Shown: piece after piece, positions 1 to 8,408 of the stretch | Position numbering within the stretch: the stretch's first letter is position 1 | How the letters are laid out: each line of letters opens with the position of its first letter | NCBI RefSeq assembly: GCF_000184945.1 | Contig: NZ_GL586311.1 | Coordinates: forward strand, 441,892-505,891 | DNA: 64,000 bases | Source of the DNA: Segatella buccae ATCC 33574 | Lineage (GTDB): Bacteria; Bacteroidota; Bacteroidia; Bacteroidales; Bacteroidaceae | Reading direction: 5' to 3' | Position numbers and translations under genes: made by a program | The notes under the pieces: model-generated | Seen by the model: the letters and a program-made list of their open reading frames with translations, nothing else | Databases searched by the model: none | What the model was told of the DNA's origin: nothing

Positions 1-59
1 TCTTCAACAGCCTCAAAGTGGCACAAGGCAACCCTGTAGACTATCTGAAAGACGAGTGA
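1..59 (+). CDS. C-terminal end of an FtsX-like ABC transporter permease (partial)
   Basis: An open frame enters the window and stops with TGA at 57-59. The visible tail ends NPVDYLKDE. A terminal Asn-Pro-Val near a short charged end is typical of Bacteroidetes FtsX/MacB-type permeases; the next permease ends ENPVKHINENQ. It lies directly upstream of that second permease and its ATPase, so the three are probably one transporter operon. Only 18 codons are visible, so the family call rests on this tail and on context. Confidence 0.6.
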   Translation, partial: FNSLKVAQGNPVDYLKDE

Positions 60-144
60 AATGGTTCGCCAACTTAAAAGGCAAGCAACTCGTCAACTCA
101 CCCACTTGTCAACTGTCAGACAATTCGTTAATTCCAATAAAGAC

Positions 145-2544
145 ATGAAAGAATTATTCAACCTGAAATCTTACTTCACGTTCCTCTCACGGAACAAGAT
201 CTACACGGCCATCAACGTGTTCGGGCTGTCGGTGGCTTTGATGTTTGTCATGCTCATCGGGCTCTACGTGTGGCAGGAGACCAACGTCGACCGACAGCAC
301 TCCAAGGCCCACCGCATCTACTTGGTGGGCACAAATTTTGACGCCCAAGGGTCTGATGGCACCGACGGCACACACCACGCCGTGGCCAGACATCTGCGCA
401 AGCACTATCCCGAGATAGAGCGCACGTGCGGTTTCACCTTGAACAGGATAGACATAGCCCACGACGATGAGTTCGTCACAGCCCAAGCGCTGATGACCGA
501 CTCCACCTTTTTCGACTTCTTCGACTTCCCCCTCCTACAAGGAGACCGGCAGACTTGCCTGAAAGACAGACAAGGAACGGTGATTACGCAGCGGTTTGCC
601 CGCAAGCTCTTCGGCACCGACAATGCGCTCGGGCGCACCATCGTGTGGAACGACAGCATACGCTTCCGGGTGACAGGAGTGGTGGCCGATTTCGACAACA
701 CCATCATCAACCAAGACGTGGACATGCTCGTCGACTTCTACTACGAGAAGTATTTCAATCGGGCAAGCATTGATGAGACCTTCCCGGGCATGGTGAATTT
801 CACCGGCTCGTGCGTGCTGGTGATGGCCCGCGAGGGCACCGACTTCATGGCGCGGGAGAAAGGGCTCACGGCATTCTTCACGTCGTTCTGGCCCAGCTTC
901 AATAACGGTGCCTTCAAATGCAGGGCCACGCTCACACCCCTCGACCGACTCTATCTCACTAAATACAATTCTGACTACGATATCCTGCGCCACGGCAACA
1001 GCCGGCTGGTGACCATCCTGCTCGTGGTGGGGCTGGTGATACTGCTCTTCTCGGTGATGAACTACATCAACCTCACCGTGGCCCAGTCGGGCTACCGGGC
1101 CCGCGAACTGGCCACGCGCCGCCTTTTCGGTGCACAGAAGCGCGAAGTGGGGCTGCGCTTGGTGCTGGAGAGCGTCGTGCTCTGTCTGCTCTCCTTAGTG
1201 ATAGCCATAGCCTTTGCATGGGCACTCACGCCCCGGTTTGCCGAACTGCTCAATGCCCGTATCGATTTCGGCACCATGCTCCACCTTGCCGTCTTGGCAG
1301 CGATGTTCGGTTCGGCCGTGCTGCTGGGTGTCGTGGCCGGTGCTTTTCCGGCGGCAGTCATGTCGAGGGTGCGGCCCATTGAGGTGGTACGGGGCGCATT
1401 CCGACAGCAAACCAAGATGGTCTTCTCGCGCGTGTTCATCACCTTGCAGAATGTCATCACCATCGTCATGCTCTCCTGCGCGCTCATCATGTCGGCCCAG
1501 ATGCAACACCTGGTCAAGGCACCGCTCGGTTTCCATACCGACAACCTGATGTGCATTTACGGGGGTGGAGCTTTCGACAACAAAGACTTCCCCACATTCG
1601 TCAACCGCCTGCGGCAGCTGCCTTTCGTCACCGGTGTGGCCCCCGCCATGGGAACACCCGCCGACGGCGGCAACAACAATACTGTCATCGATGAAAAAAT
1701 GTCGAAGAGTTTTCAGATGTTCATCGCCACGCCCGAGTGGATGAAGCTCTACGGCATCACGCTCAAGGACGACCACCACGTAGCTGCCCGCCCCGTAATC
1801 TACCTCAACACGCAGGCTCTGCACGACCTCGGGATGAAGCCCACCGACACACACATGAGCGAATACTACAAGAAGACGGGATTTTACGGGTTTCCGAAAG
1901 ATGCTGCTTTCGGCGGTGTGATGAACGACTTCCACATCCGCAACATTCTGGAAGACAACAGCCACCCCATGCTGCTGCTCATACAAGACAAGGTGGAGGA
2001 ACCGTGGAGCGTCACCATAGGCTGTTCCGGAGGCAGTCCGGCCGAAAACTTCCGCGAAGTGCAGCGAGTGTTCAAGGAAGTGTTCCACCGCGACCTCTAT
2101 GACCAAGGCCGCCCTTACGTGAACCAACAGATAGAAGCAGCCTTCGAACACGAACTGCGCACCTCGCATATCGTCTCCATGTTTGCCTTCATTGCCATCA
2201 TCATCTCTCTGCTAGGGCTCGTGGCCATGTCCACCTACTTCATTCAGCAGCGCCGCAAGGAGATAGCCGTGCGCAAGGTGTTCGGCTCCACGAGCAACCA
2301 GATGCGCCTGCGCCTCGTCCGCACCTTCCTGCTCTACGTGCTCGTGGCCTTCGTCGTGGCCGTGCCCATCGTGTGGTATTTCATGGCTGGGTGGATCTCG
2401 CAATACGCCTACCGCATCGTCTGGTGGCCCTGGCTGCTCGCTGCGGGTGTCATCGTGCTGCTCATCTCCTTTGCTGCCGTGGCCGTGCAGAGCTATGTGG
2501 CCGGCAACGAAAACCCCGTGAAACATATCAACGAGAATCAATGA
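145..2544 (+). CDS. FtsX/MacB-like ABC transporter permease
   Basis: Inner-membrane permease of the MacB/FtsX type, which couples ATP hydrolysis in the cytoplasm to movement of peptides, lipoproteins or drugs at the membrane face. The product is about 799 residues with the duplicated layout common in Bacteroidetes. It has an N-terminal membrane helix (about residues 14-40), a periplasmic MacB-like domain, a block of helices at about 290-430, a second periplasmic domain, and helices at about 690-790. The open frame reaches back to 61. I prefer the ATG at 145, because MKELFNLKSYFTFLSRNKI is the usual start of this family and the 28 codons before it look like low-complexity intergenic sequence. 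The ATPase gene follows after 110 bp. Substrate unknown. Confidence 0.9.
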   Translation: MKELFNLKSYFTFLSRNKIYTAINVFGLSVALMFVMLIGLYVWQETNVDRQHSKAHRIYLVGTNFDAQGSDGTDGTHHAVARHLRKHYPEIERTCGFTLNRIDIAHDDEFVTAQALMTDSTFFDFFDFPLLQGDRQTCLKDRQGTVITQRFARKLFGTDNALGRTIVWNDSIRFRVTGVVADFDNTIINQDVDMLVDFYYEKYFNRASIDETFPGMVNFTGSCVLVMAREGTDFMAREKGLTAFFTSFWPSFNNGAFKCRATLTPLDRLYLTKYNSDYDILRHGNSRLVTILLVVGLVILLFSVMNYINLTVAQSGYRARELATRRLFGAQKREVGLRLVLESVVLCLLSLVIAIAFAWALTPRFAELLNARIDFGTMLHLAVLAAMFGSAVLLGVVAGAFPAAVMSRVRPIEVVRGAFRQQTKMVFSRVFITLQNVITIVMLSCALIMSAQMQHLVKAPLGFHTDNLMCIYGGGAFDNKDFPTFVNRLRQLPFVTGVAPAMGTPADGGNNNTVIDEKMSKSFQMFIATPEWMKLYGITLKDDHHVAARPVIYLNTQALHDLGMKPTDTHMSEYYKKTGFYGFPKDAAFGGVMNDFHIRNILEDNSHPMLLLIQDKVEEPWSVTIGCSGGSPAENFREVQRVFKEVFHRDLYDQGRPYVNQQIEAAFEHELRTSHIVSMFAFIAIIISLLGLVAMSTYFIQQRRKEIAVRKVFGSTSNQMRLRLVRTFLLYVLVAFVVAVPIVWYFMAGWISQYAYRIVWWPWLLAAGVIVLLISFAAVAVQSYVAGNENPVKHINENQ

Positions 2545-2654
2545 CCGGAGCCTGAGAGGTCGGAGAGTCCCCTCCCCGGCCTTCCTTGGTCCTTTCAGTT
2601 GCCCATTCTCCATCAACATCTTTAATTCCCGATAATTCTTAAAACAAAAATACA

Positions 2655-3317
2655 ATGATTAAAGTAGAAAAACTCAGCAAGTCGTTTCGCACGGAAGAAG
2701 TCGAGACGATAGCACTCAACAACGTATCATTTGAAGTGGCCGACGGTGAATTTGTGGCCATCATGGGCCCCTCAGGTTGCGGCAAGTCCACACTACTCAA
2801 CATCCTCGGACTGCTTGACAATCCCACGGGCGGACAATACTTCTTGGACGGTCGTGAGGTGTCGGGGCTGCAAGAGAAAGACCGCACCGACGTGCGCAAG
2901 GGCGAAATCGGCTTTGTCTTCCAAAGTTTCAACCTCATCGACGAACTCAACGTCGAGGAAAACATCGAATTGCCCCTCACCTATCTCACCATCCCCAAGG
3001 CCGAACGCCGGCAAAAGGTGCAGGCCATCATGCGGCGCATGGCCATCAGCCACCGCGCCAAGCACTTCCCCCACCAGCTCTCGGGCGGTCAGCAGCAGCG
3101 CGTGGCCATCGCCCGTGCGGTGGTGTTCGGTCCCAAAATGATTTTGGCCGACGAGCCCACCGGTAATCTCGACTCCAAGAACGGTGCCGAAGTGATGCAC
3201 CTGCTCACCGAACTCAACCAAGAGGGCACCACCATCGTCATGGTGACCCACAGCGAGCATGACGCCTCCATCGCCCACCGCACCATCCGCCTCTTCGACG
3301 GACAAATCGTGGAATAA
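2655..3317 (+). CDS. ABC transporter ATP-binding protein, LolD/MacB type
   Basis: Cytoplasmic ATPase partner of the upstream permeases. The 220-residue protein has Walker A GPSGCGKS (about 39-46), a Q-loop in FVFQSFNLIDELNV, the ABC signature LSGGQQQR, Walker B MILADEPTGNLD and a switch histidine in VTHSEHD. The Asp-Glu-Pro-Thr-Gly-Asn-Leu-Asp stretch and the compact length are typical of the LolD/MacB/FtsE group. It is the last recognised gene of the cluster; nearly 800 bp of non-coding sequence follow. The family is certain, but the transported substrate cannot be read from the sequence. Confidence 0.93.
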   Translation: MIKVEKLSKSFRTEEVETIALNNVSFEVADGEFVAIMGPSGCGKSTLLNILGLLDNPTGGQYFLDGREVSGLQEKDRTDVRKGEIGFVFQSFNLIDELNVEENIELPLTYLTIPKAERRQKVQAIMRRMAISHRAKHFPHQLSGGQQQRVAIARAVVFGPKMILADEPTGNLDSKNGAEVMHLLTELNQEGTTIVMVTHSEHDASIAHRTIRLFDGQIVE

Positions 3318-3570
3318 AAGGTAAAAGGGTAAAGAGGTGGAAAAGTAAAAGTCGGCATCCCACACTTCGTGCCGGCTGTGATATGGTAGATCGCTTTCCG
3401 TATCCTACAGTAGGGGCAGTGTTTTATGCCTGCCCGCACGCCCGGAGGGCGTATGCAACATTCAAAAATTTAAAGATACAAAAGGTCAAATATTAAGATA
3501 TCCCTGCTTCCCTTTGCCTATTTACAGCCCGGCCGATGCTTGACAGGGAGACCACCGGGATAGAATAATT
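3318..3570. other. Intergenic stretch downstream of the ABC cluster
   Basis: No gene is seen here. The AT-rich part at about 3460-3500 has no convincing -7 motif. The segment around 3410-3450 holds a TAGGGGCAG motif followed by short GC-rich inverted pieces. Similar TAGGGGCAG-type words recur at about 7195-7212 (reverse strand) and near 56730, so it may be part of a common short genomic repeat. Confidence 0.4.
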
Positions 3571-3958
3571 TGTCAAACTAATTATTCGTTTTCAGCCTCT
3601 CTGCTTGCGATATTTGCAACCGACAACCACTTGGGCGCAAATAAGCGAATTTTGGCAACACTTCCAAACCGTTGACAATCAGCTGTTTGAATTTTACTGA
3701 CATGAATTTAGGTCTAAAAAGGGGCCTAAAAAGGCCCAACCGGGCTTGTAAAAGGGCCACAGTTGCAGCGCAACTGTGGCCCTTTCAACTTTCAACTGTG
3801 GCTCTTTCGCAGGTCTGGAGTGGCCGAATGGGAAAATCGGCGGGCTTTTCCGGTGGTCTAAGGCCGGCTTTCCATTCTGGCCGGAGAGTTTTTGCGGAAG
3901 CACTTTTGTTAATATTATTCACTGCGTTCCGGCATAGCATGGAGACAGTGTTCACCGA
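3571..3958 (+). repeat. Dispersed intergenic repeat, subfamily A, copy 1
   Basis: This block aligns along its whole length, without large gaps, to 59471-59858. Both begin TGTCAAACTA and end near TTCACC. Shared landmarks are TTTTCAGCCTCTCTGCTTGCGA, a GACAATCAGC segment, TTGAATTTTA-TTGACA, and a strong hairpin. The flanks are unrelated. No open frame is conserved between the copies, so it looks non-coding. No terminal inverted repeats are obvious. It is related in layout to the repeats at 30970 and 44515. Confidence 0.8.
3751..3785 (+). repeat. 16-bp perfect hairpin inside repeat A copy 1
   Basis: The stem AAAGGGCCACAGTTGC pairs perfectly with its complement across a 3-nt loop (AGC). The equivalent position in copy 2 (59650-59684) keeps the hairpin with a mismatch and a larger loop, which suggests the structure matters more than the exact bases. 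The downstream T-run is short, so it could also act as a weak terminator. Confidence 0.75.
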
Positions 3959-3968
3959 TTTCTCATTG

Positions 3969-4012
3969 GTAACACCTAACACCTGCCACCTAACACCCAC
4001 CCCCCGCCCCAC
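3969..4012 (+). repeat. Short ACACCTA-rich repeat tract
   Basis: A run of ACACCTAACACC-type words closes the intergenic region before the flotillin gene. The same words form the right arm of the inverted repeat inserted in rsmH (9275-9299). This is the only other place in the window where I saw them clustered. Confidence 0.6.
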
Positions 4013-4070
4013 CGATGGACAAAAATGATAAAAAAATAGAAACGGCACCATTATTTTAAAGAAATATTAT

Positions 4071-4078
4071 TATATTTG
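4071..4078 (+). promoter_or_regulatory. Putative -7 box of the flotillin gene promoter
   Basis: TATATTTG matches the Bacteroidetes -7 consensus TAnnTTTG and lies 38 bp before the ATG at 4116, within an AT-rich stretch. I see no good TTTG at the -33 distance, so the call is moderate. Confidence 0.5.
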
Positions 4079-4115
4079 CAACACATTTTTATTACAAACT
4101 TAAAAAACAGATACT

Positions 4116-5606
4116 ATGTTTGCTAATCCGTTTACGCTTTATGCCATCATTGCCGCAGCCGCCGTGCTGCTGCTTTTCTTCGTGTTCACATCCTATGTCA
4201 AGGCACCACCTTCCTACGCGTTCATCATCTCCGGTCTCAGCCGCGAACCGCGCGTACTCATCGGTTCCGGCGGTTTCCGCATCCCGTTTCTGGAGCGTCT
4301 CGACCGCGTTTACTTAGGACAAATCACGGTAGACATCAAAACCGAGGAGAGCGTCCCCACCAACGACTTCATCAATGTTGATGTGGATGCCGTGGCCAAG
4401 ATACGCGTCACTCCGAACGCCGAAGGCACCCGGTTGGCCGCCAAGAACTTCCTCAACATGACCCCTGTCATGATTGCCGAACAGTTGCAGGATTCGTTGC
4501 AGGGCAACATGCGTGAAATCATCGGTACGCTCGACCTCCGTTCGCTCAACACCGACCGCGACGGTTTCTCGGATCAGGTGATGCAGAAGGCGCAGCACGA
4601 CATGGCCAAACTGGGCATCGAGATCATCTCGTGTAACATTCAGAACGTGACCGACAAGGAAGGGCTCATCCACGACCTCGGTGCCGACAATACGGCCAAA
4701 ATCAAGAAAGACGCTTCCATCAACCGGGCCAACGCTGAACGCGACGTGAAGATACAGGTGGCTCACGCCGACAAGGATGCCAACGACGCCCGGGTGGATG
4801 CCGACACGGCCATCGCCATGAAGAACAACGACCTGGCCTTGAAACGCGCCGACCTCAAGAAGCAGGCCGACACGGCGCAAGCCGATGCCGATGCCGCCTA
4901 CGCCATCCAGCAGCAGGAGCAGCAGAAGACCATCAACATCAAGACCGTCGAGGCTGAAATTGAAAAGACCAAACGGCAGCAGATCCTCTCGCAGGAGCAA
5001 ATCATCATCAAGCAAAACGAGTTGGCAGCCGAGGTGGAGAAGAAAGCCGATGCCGACAAATATCAGGTGCAGAAGAACGCTGAAGCCGATCTCGAACAGC
5101 GCAAGCGCATAGCCGAGGCCCAGCGCTACGAGGCCGAGCAGAAGGCACAGGCACAAAATGCGGCATCCGATGCCACCCGCTACCAGTTGGAGCAAGAGGC
5201 ACAGGGTATCAAGGCCAAAGGAGAGGCTGAGGCCTACGCCATCTTGAAGCGAGGGGAAGCCGAAGCACAGGCAATGGACAAAAAGGCTGAAGCCTACAAG
5301 AAGTATAACAACGCGGCCGTGGCGCAAATGATGATAGAGGTGCTGCCGCAAATCGTCGAAAACGTAGCCAAGCCTATCAGTGCCATCAAGGATGTCAACA
5401 TCTACAGCGGCGACGGTCAGGGCATCAGTGCGATGAGCGGCAACGTGCCTGTGGCCATCAAGCAGGCCTTTGACGTGCTCAAATCGGCCACGGGTGTGGA
5501 CATGGCCGACATCATGAAGGCCGGCTCCATACAGGCCAAGACCACCCGCAACATCAACCTCAATCCCGAAGCACAGGAGATTGCCGATGGCCTTAAAGAC
5601 GAATAA
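4116..5606 (+). CDS. Flotillin-like SPFH/band 7 protein
   Basis: Membrane-anchored scaffold of the flotillin (YuaG/FloT-like) group, proteins that organise detergent-resistant membrane patches. The 496-residue product starts with one hydrophobic helix (about 8-26). An SPFH domain follows (about 30-220), then a long Ala/Glu/Lys/Gln-rich coiled coil (about 220-410) with repeated EAEA- and QKAQAQ-like stretches, and a C-terminal region (about 420-496) containing GDGQGISAMSG. Length and order match bacterial flotillins. It is a single-gene unit, with its own -7 box and a strong terminator after it. No NfeD-type partner gene lies next to it, although many bacterial flotillins have one. Confidence 0.88.
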   Translation: MFANPFTLYAIIAAAAVLLLFFVFTSYVKAPPSYAFIISGLSREPRVLIGSGGFRIPFLERLDRVYLGQITVDIKTEESVPTNDFINVDVDAVAKIRVTPNAEGTRLAAKNFLNMTPVMIAEQLQDSLQGNMREIIGTLDLRSLNTDRDGFSDQVMQKAQHDMAKLGIEIISCNIQNVTDKEGLIHDLGADNTAKIKKDASINRANAERDVKIQVAHADKDANDARVDADTAIAMKNNDLALKRADLKKQADTAQADADAAYAIQQQEQQKTINIKTVEAEIEKTKRQQILSQEQIIIKQNELAAEVEKKADADKYQVQKNAEADLEQRKRIAEAQRYEAEQKAQAQNAASDATRYQLEQEAQGIKAKGEAEAYAILKRGEAEAQAMDKKAEAYKKYNNAAVAQMMIEVLPQIVENVAKPISAIKDVNIYSGDGQGISAMSGNVPVAIKQAFDVLKSATGVDMADIMKAGSIQAKTTRNINLNPEAQEIADGLKDE

Positions 5607-5625
5607 TCAGCAAAAAGAAATACTG

Positions 5626-5663
5626 AAAACGGCCGCTTGGTCCAGATTCCAAGCGGCCGTTTT
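5626..5663 (+). terminator. Bidirectional hairpin terminator between convergent genes
   Basis: A perfect 15-bp stem (AAAACGGCCGCTTGG and its complement) with an 8-nt loop lies between the flotillin stop and the convergent small exported protein gene. Runs of A and T at the stem base suit termination in both directions. Confidence 0.85.
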
Positions 5664-5723
5664 ACCGTATAAAGCATCAAGTGCAGAATGGAGATGCCGC
5701 ACTCCGGGCGGCTTTCCATCAGT

Positions 5724-6170
5724 TTATATCAATTTGGAGTTTTGCAGTTTGGTGAGATAGTTCTGCCAATAAGTGATTTTCTCCTGCACCTTCTGCTTGT
5801 CAACAAATCTGTTCAGGCGCGAATCGCTGAGCTGGGTGTTGAGCAAGAAGACATAGTGCTCCACCAGTTTGGCCTTTTCGCGGGCCGTCTTCTTTTTCGG
5901 ATAGCCTCGCTTGGCGGTCTCACGTGCCCACTGGTCGGAGTTGGCGTTGATTTTCCGGGCCGTGGCCTGCAGGTCGGCGACAAAGTTCTCTCGGTAGGCC
6001 TTCTCCTCGGCAGTCTCCTTGCCGGCCGCCAACAGTTCGTCTACACTGATGCCGGCCTTCTGCTCCGCCTGACTGCCTGTGCCCCCGATGGGCTCGTAGG
6101 TGGACTGGGCGAATGCTGCCACCGGCAGCATGGCCAATGCCATAACGGCAAAACGTAATGTCCTATTCAT
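5724..6170 (-). CDS. Small exported protein of unknown function, coupled to the glsB-like gene
   Basis: I do not recognise this 148-residue protein. It opens with a clear signal peptide (about 1-21, cleavage after AFA-Q), so it should reach the periplasm or outer membrane. The rest is hydrophilic, lacks cysteine and looks helical, with charged stretches at about 55-115. Its ATG overlaps the stop of the acyltransferase gene upstream by 4 bp (ATGA), which implies translational coupling and a shared transcript. It may therefore work with the glycine-lipid enzymes, but that is inference from position only. Confidence 0.8.
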   Translation of the reverse strand: MNRTLRFAVMALAMLPVAAFAQSTYEPIGGTGSQAEQKAGISVDELLAAGKETAEEKAYRENFVADLQATARKINANSDQWARETAKRGYPKKKTAREKAKLVEHYVFLLNTQLSDSRLNRFVDKQKVQEKITYWQNYLTKLQNSKLI

Positions 6171-7159
6171 TTCTTCTCTTTATAAATTATGTTGTTGGCA
6201 CCGCTTGTCAGCTTCAGTGCCTCGGGATGCTCCTCAATGAAACTGTTGATGTGCCGCACGCGCTTTTCCTCCAATATCTCGTCGACGGCTATCAGAATGC
6301 CCGTCTCCTCCACCTCGCCGAAACCATAGTTGATGGCCGTCCCGAAGAGTTTCATCGTGGGACTGAGGTTCATGTAGGCATTGACGAGCGGCGGAATGTT
6401 GTATCCCAGCTTGCGTATCTCACGATTGAGGATGCGATAGTCCTCCTTGAAGTCTGTCGCCGTGAAAAGCCGTTCCAGTTCCGTCTCCGGAGTCTCTATG
6501 ACAAGCGGTTTCATCGGAATGACGAGATTCTCCTTGTCATCGAAATGTTTCTTGAGGAAATAGAGTATCATGTCACGCCCGCGGCGGATGTAAGAAGGAT
6601 ACATGGTCATCTTACCGAAGAAGTATTTCAAGTCGGGATTGATGACCGTAAGGGCTCCCAGACCGTCCCAAAGGTTGTCGAGGGCGAAAATGCTCTTGCT
6701 GTTGACCCGCACGTTCTGATACTCCAGCGACACGAAAGAGCGTCCCAACTCCACGGTGTAGGGCATGTAGTCGGTCAAGAACTTCTCGGAGAAATGGAAC
6801 ATGTGACTGGTAGCGAGCAGTGGTTGGCCATTGCCCCCCATCTTCCAATCCTTGCCCGAGAGATAGCGATAGCCACCGATGATCTCGTCGGCCTCGGGAT
6901 TCCATACAATGAGCTGCTTGTAGCATCCCTCGCCGGCATCAAATTCATCAATATCTACGGGCTTTCCCGTGCCGCCACCGGCCGTCCGGAAAGCTATCTC
7001 GCGCAGTCGCCCGATCTCCATCATGACATTCGGCGAGTCGTTGCCCGTGATGATGTAGATTTCGTTGTGGCTCTTGTTGGTCAAACGAAGCTGTTTGTCG
7101 GGTGTCAACTCGCTTTTCAGCAGTTCCTTACTGACCGGCCGGATGATCTCTTGTTCCAT
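6167..7159 (-). CDS. glsB: GNAT-fold N-acyltransferase, GlsB-like (glycine lipid synthesis)
   Basis: Likely the N-acyltransferase that joins a 3-hydroxy fatty acid to an amino acid (glycine in Bacteroides), the first step to glycine or ornithine-type aminolipids. The 330-residue protein resembles the OlsB/hemolysin-like GNAT group. Features include REIAFRTAGGGTG near 50-62, the DEFD acidic motif near 70-73, and YTVELGRSFVSLEYQ near 130-145. It lies directly downstream of a PlsC-type acyltransferase with a 128-bp gap, which is the glsA-glsB pairing known from Bacteroides thetaiotaomicron. The small exported protein gene overlaps its 3' end. Enzyme class is fairly sure; the acceptor amino acid is inferred from the family. 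Confidence 0.82.
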   Translation of the reverse strand: MEQEIIRPVSKELLKSELTPDKQLRLTNKSHNEIYIITGNDSPNVMMEIGRLREIAFRTAGGGTGKPVDIDEFDAGEGCYKQLIVWNPEADEIIGGYRYLSGKDWKMGGNGQPLLATSHMFHFSEKFLTDYMPYTVELGRSFVSLEYQNVRVNSKSIFALDNLWDGLGALTVINPDLKYFFGKMTMYPSYIRRGRDMILYFLKKHFDDKENLVIPMKPLVIETPETELERLFTATDFKEDYRILNREIRKLGYNIPPLVNAYMNLSPTMKLFGTAINYGFGEVEETGILIAVDEILEEKRVRHINSFIEEHPEALKLTSGANNIIYKEKK

Positions 7160-7287
7160 TTACATTTCTATACTGGTGAGACAGAAGCACTGCAAGGGTC
7201 TGCCCCTACAGGTTGCACCTCATCCTCTATTTCTTTTATTGTTGATTCTCTGTTGCTGCCTTCCCTTCCCGGGACACTGCTGCCGGA

Positions 7288-8115
7288 CTACAGGTCATAA
7301 ACCCTGTCTTCCACAAATTTAGCCCATTCCACCGCGCTTTTGCTCTTGTCGAACGTCTGCCACGGAATGGGTTTGCCAATAGCCACACGAAAGGTCTTAT
7401 GGACATTCTTGTACATCTCGTCGACCAGAAAGAGCATGGCGATGTTGAACTTGATGTGGAGTGCCTTGCAAACATTGGCCAGCAGATAGAAGAAGTCGCT
7501 GTTGCGGCCGCCGAAATGGATGGGAACGACATCGCGGTGACACTCCACACTCTTGGTGATGAAGGTCTTTTTCCAGTCCACATCGTGTATCTGTCCACCA
7601 ATCTTGCGCGAGCAAAGCCCTGCGGGGAACATCAGCATGTGGTTGTCACTTTGGAAACCGGCCTCGACCATCGCCGGAAAGTTGCGCGTATGGGCCCCGG
7701 TCTTGTTGATGCCGATGCTTACGGGCTTCAATCCCGGGAGGTTGAGCAACAAGTCGTTGACCAGATAGCGGAACTTCCCGTCGTAGTGACGGCCGATGAG
7801 AGCCCCGAGTGCCACGCCGTCGGCCCCACCGAGCGGATGGTTGGAGACAAAGGTATAGAGCTTGCCATCGTCCTTAGCAGGCAGGTTTTCCTCGCCCACG
7901 ATGTCCAACGTCATGTCAAGATAGCGGACACACGCTTCGAGCCATTCCGTACCCACTGTGTGGCGACTCTCCCATAGAAAGCGATTCACCTCATCTTCAT
8001 GCACAATATGCTTGAGCCATGACACAAGAAATCCCGGGACAAAACGGGCTTTGTCACCCATTTTCCCCTTCAGAATCCGGTCAATGTCAATCGTTTTCTC
8101 TAAGTCCCCATTCAT
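7288..8115 (-). CDS. glsA: PlsC-like O-acyltransferase, GlsA-like (glycine lipid synthesis)
   Basis: Probable membrane-associated acyltransferase for the second step of glycine-lipid formation, O-acylation of the hydroxy-acyl glycine. The 275-residue protein has the acyltransferase block NHPLGGADG (about 92-100), a variant with five residues rather than four between His and Asp. It also has FPAGLCSRK (about 161-169) where the family usually has FPEG. The His-Asp spacing and the Ala in place of Glu are features I associate with this branch, not signs of decay. A very well matched promoter lies almost on top of the start codon. The next in-frame Met is residue 19 (8061), which would be the start if the transcript begins too close to 8115. 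Confidence 0.82.
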   Translation of the reverse strand: MNGDLEKTIDIDRILKGKMGDKARFVPGFLVSWLKHIVHEDEVNRFLWESRHTVGTEWLEACVRYLDMTLDIVGEENLPAKDDGKLYTFVSNHPLGGADGVALGALIGRHYDGKFRYLVNDLLLNLPGLKPVSIGINKTGAHTRNFPAMVEAGFQSDNHMLMFPAGLCSRKIGGQIHDVDWKKTFITKSVECHRDVVPIHFGGRNSDFFYLLANVCKALHIKFNIAMLFLVDEMYKNVHKTFRVAIGKPIPWQTFDKSKSAVEWAKFVEDRVYDL

Positions 8116-8122
8116 GTTGTCC

Positions 8123-8153
8123 CAAAGCTAACACCATGCAAAAATAACGCAAA
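8123..8153 (-). promoter_or_regulatory. Promoter of the glsA-glsB unit
   Basis: On the minus strand TTTG (8153-8150), a 19-nt spacer and TAGCTTTG (8130-8123) give an exact match to TTTG-N19-TAnnTTTG. The expected transcript start falls only a few bases from the ATG at 8115. Confidence 0.75.
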
Positions 8154-8336
8154 GTTTTTAAATACGTTACCTTTTTCCGTAAAAACTTCAAAAAAAACAT
8201 ACTTTTGATAGATTTACCGGCATAAAAAACATACCATTGACGCGACAAAACCGACAACTTCGCACAACGGCCCACGCCCCCCAACCAAGACGAATGAGGC
8301 AAAAGGATGCCTTTTTACGGAAGTTTTATAAAATTT
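8154..8336. other. AT-rich divergent intergenic region between glsA and mraZ
   Basis: No gene is supported here. Together with the flanking sites this region separates the lipid genes (minus) from the division cluster (plus). An A/T-rich segment lies at 8156-8205, with a GC-rich patch at 8255-8290. Confidence 0.5.
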
Positions 8337-8361
8337 GTGGGGGAAAGTGGAGGATTATGGG
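8337..8361 (+). promoter_or_regulatory. MraZ operator: three 5-bp boxes with 10-bp period
   Basis: GTGGG (8337), GTGGA (8347) and ATGGG (8357) are spaced exactly 10 bp apart, one helical turn. MraZ proteins are known to bind tandem TGGG-type boxes with 5-bp spacers upstream of their own gene. The boxes cover the expected -33 region of the promoter below, consistent with autorepression of the division cluster. Confidence 0.8.
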
Positions 8362-8371
8362 GAATTTTATG

Positions 8372-8379
8372 TAACTTTG
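8372..8379 (+). promoter_or_regulatory. -7 box of the mraZ/dcw promoter
   Basis: TAACTTTG fits TAnnTTTG and lies 29 bp before the mraZ ATG. No TTTG occurs at the usual distance upstream; the MraZ boxes occupy that position. Confidence 0.65.
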
Positions 8380-8408
8380 ACCCCAAATTCTCTATATAAG
8401 ATGTACGT

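Noticed and set aside
3672..4028. 118-codon frame in the gap before the flotillin gene
   Set aside because: It lies in the dispersed repeat; the other copy (59471) does not keep the frame.
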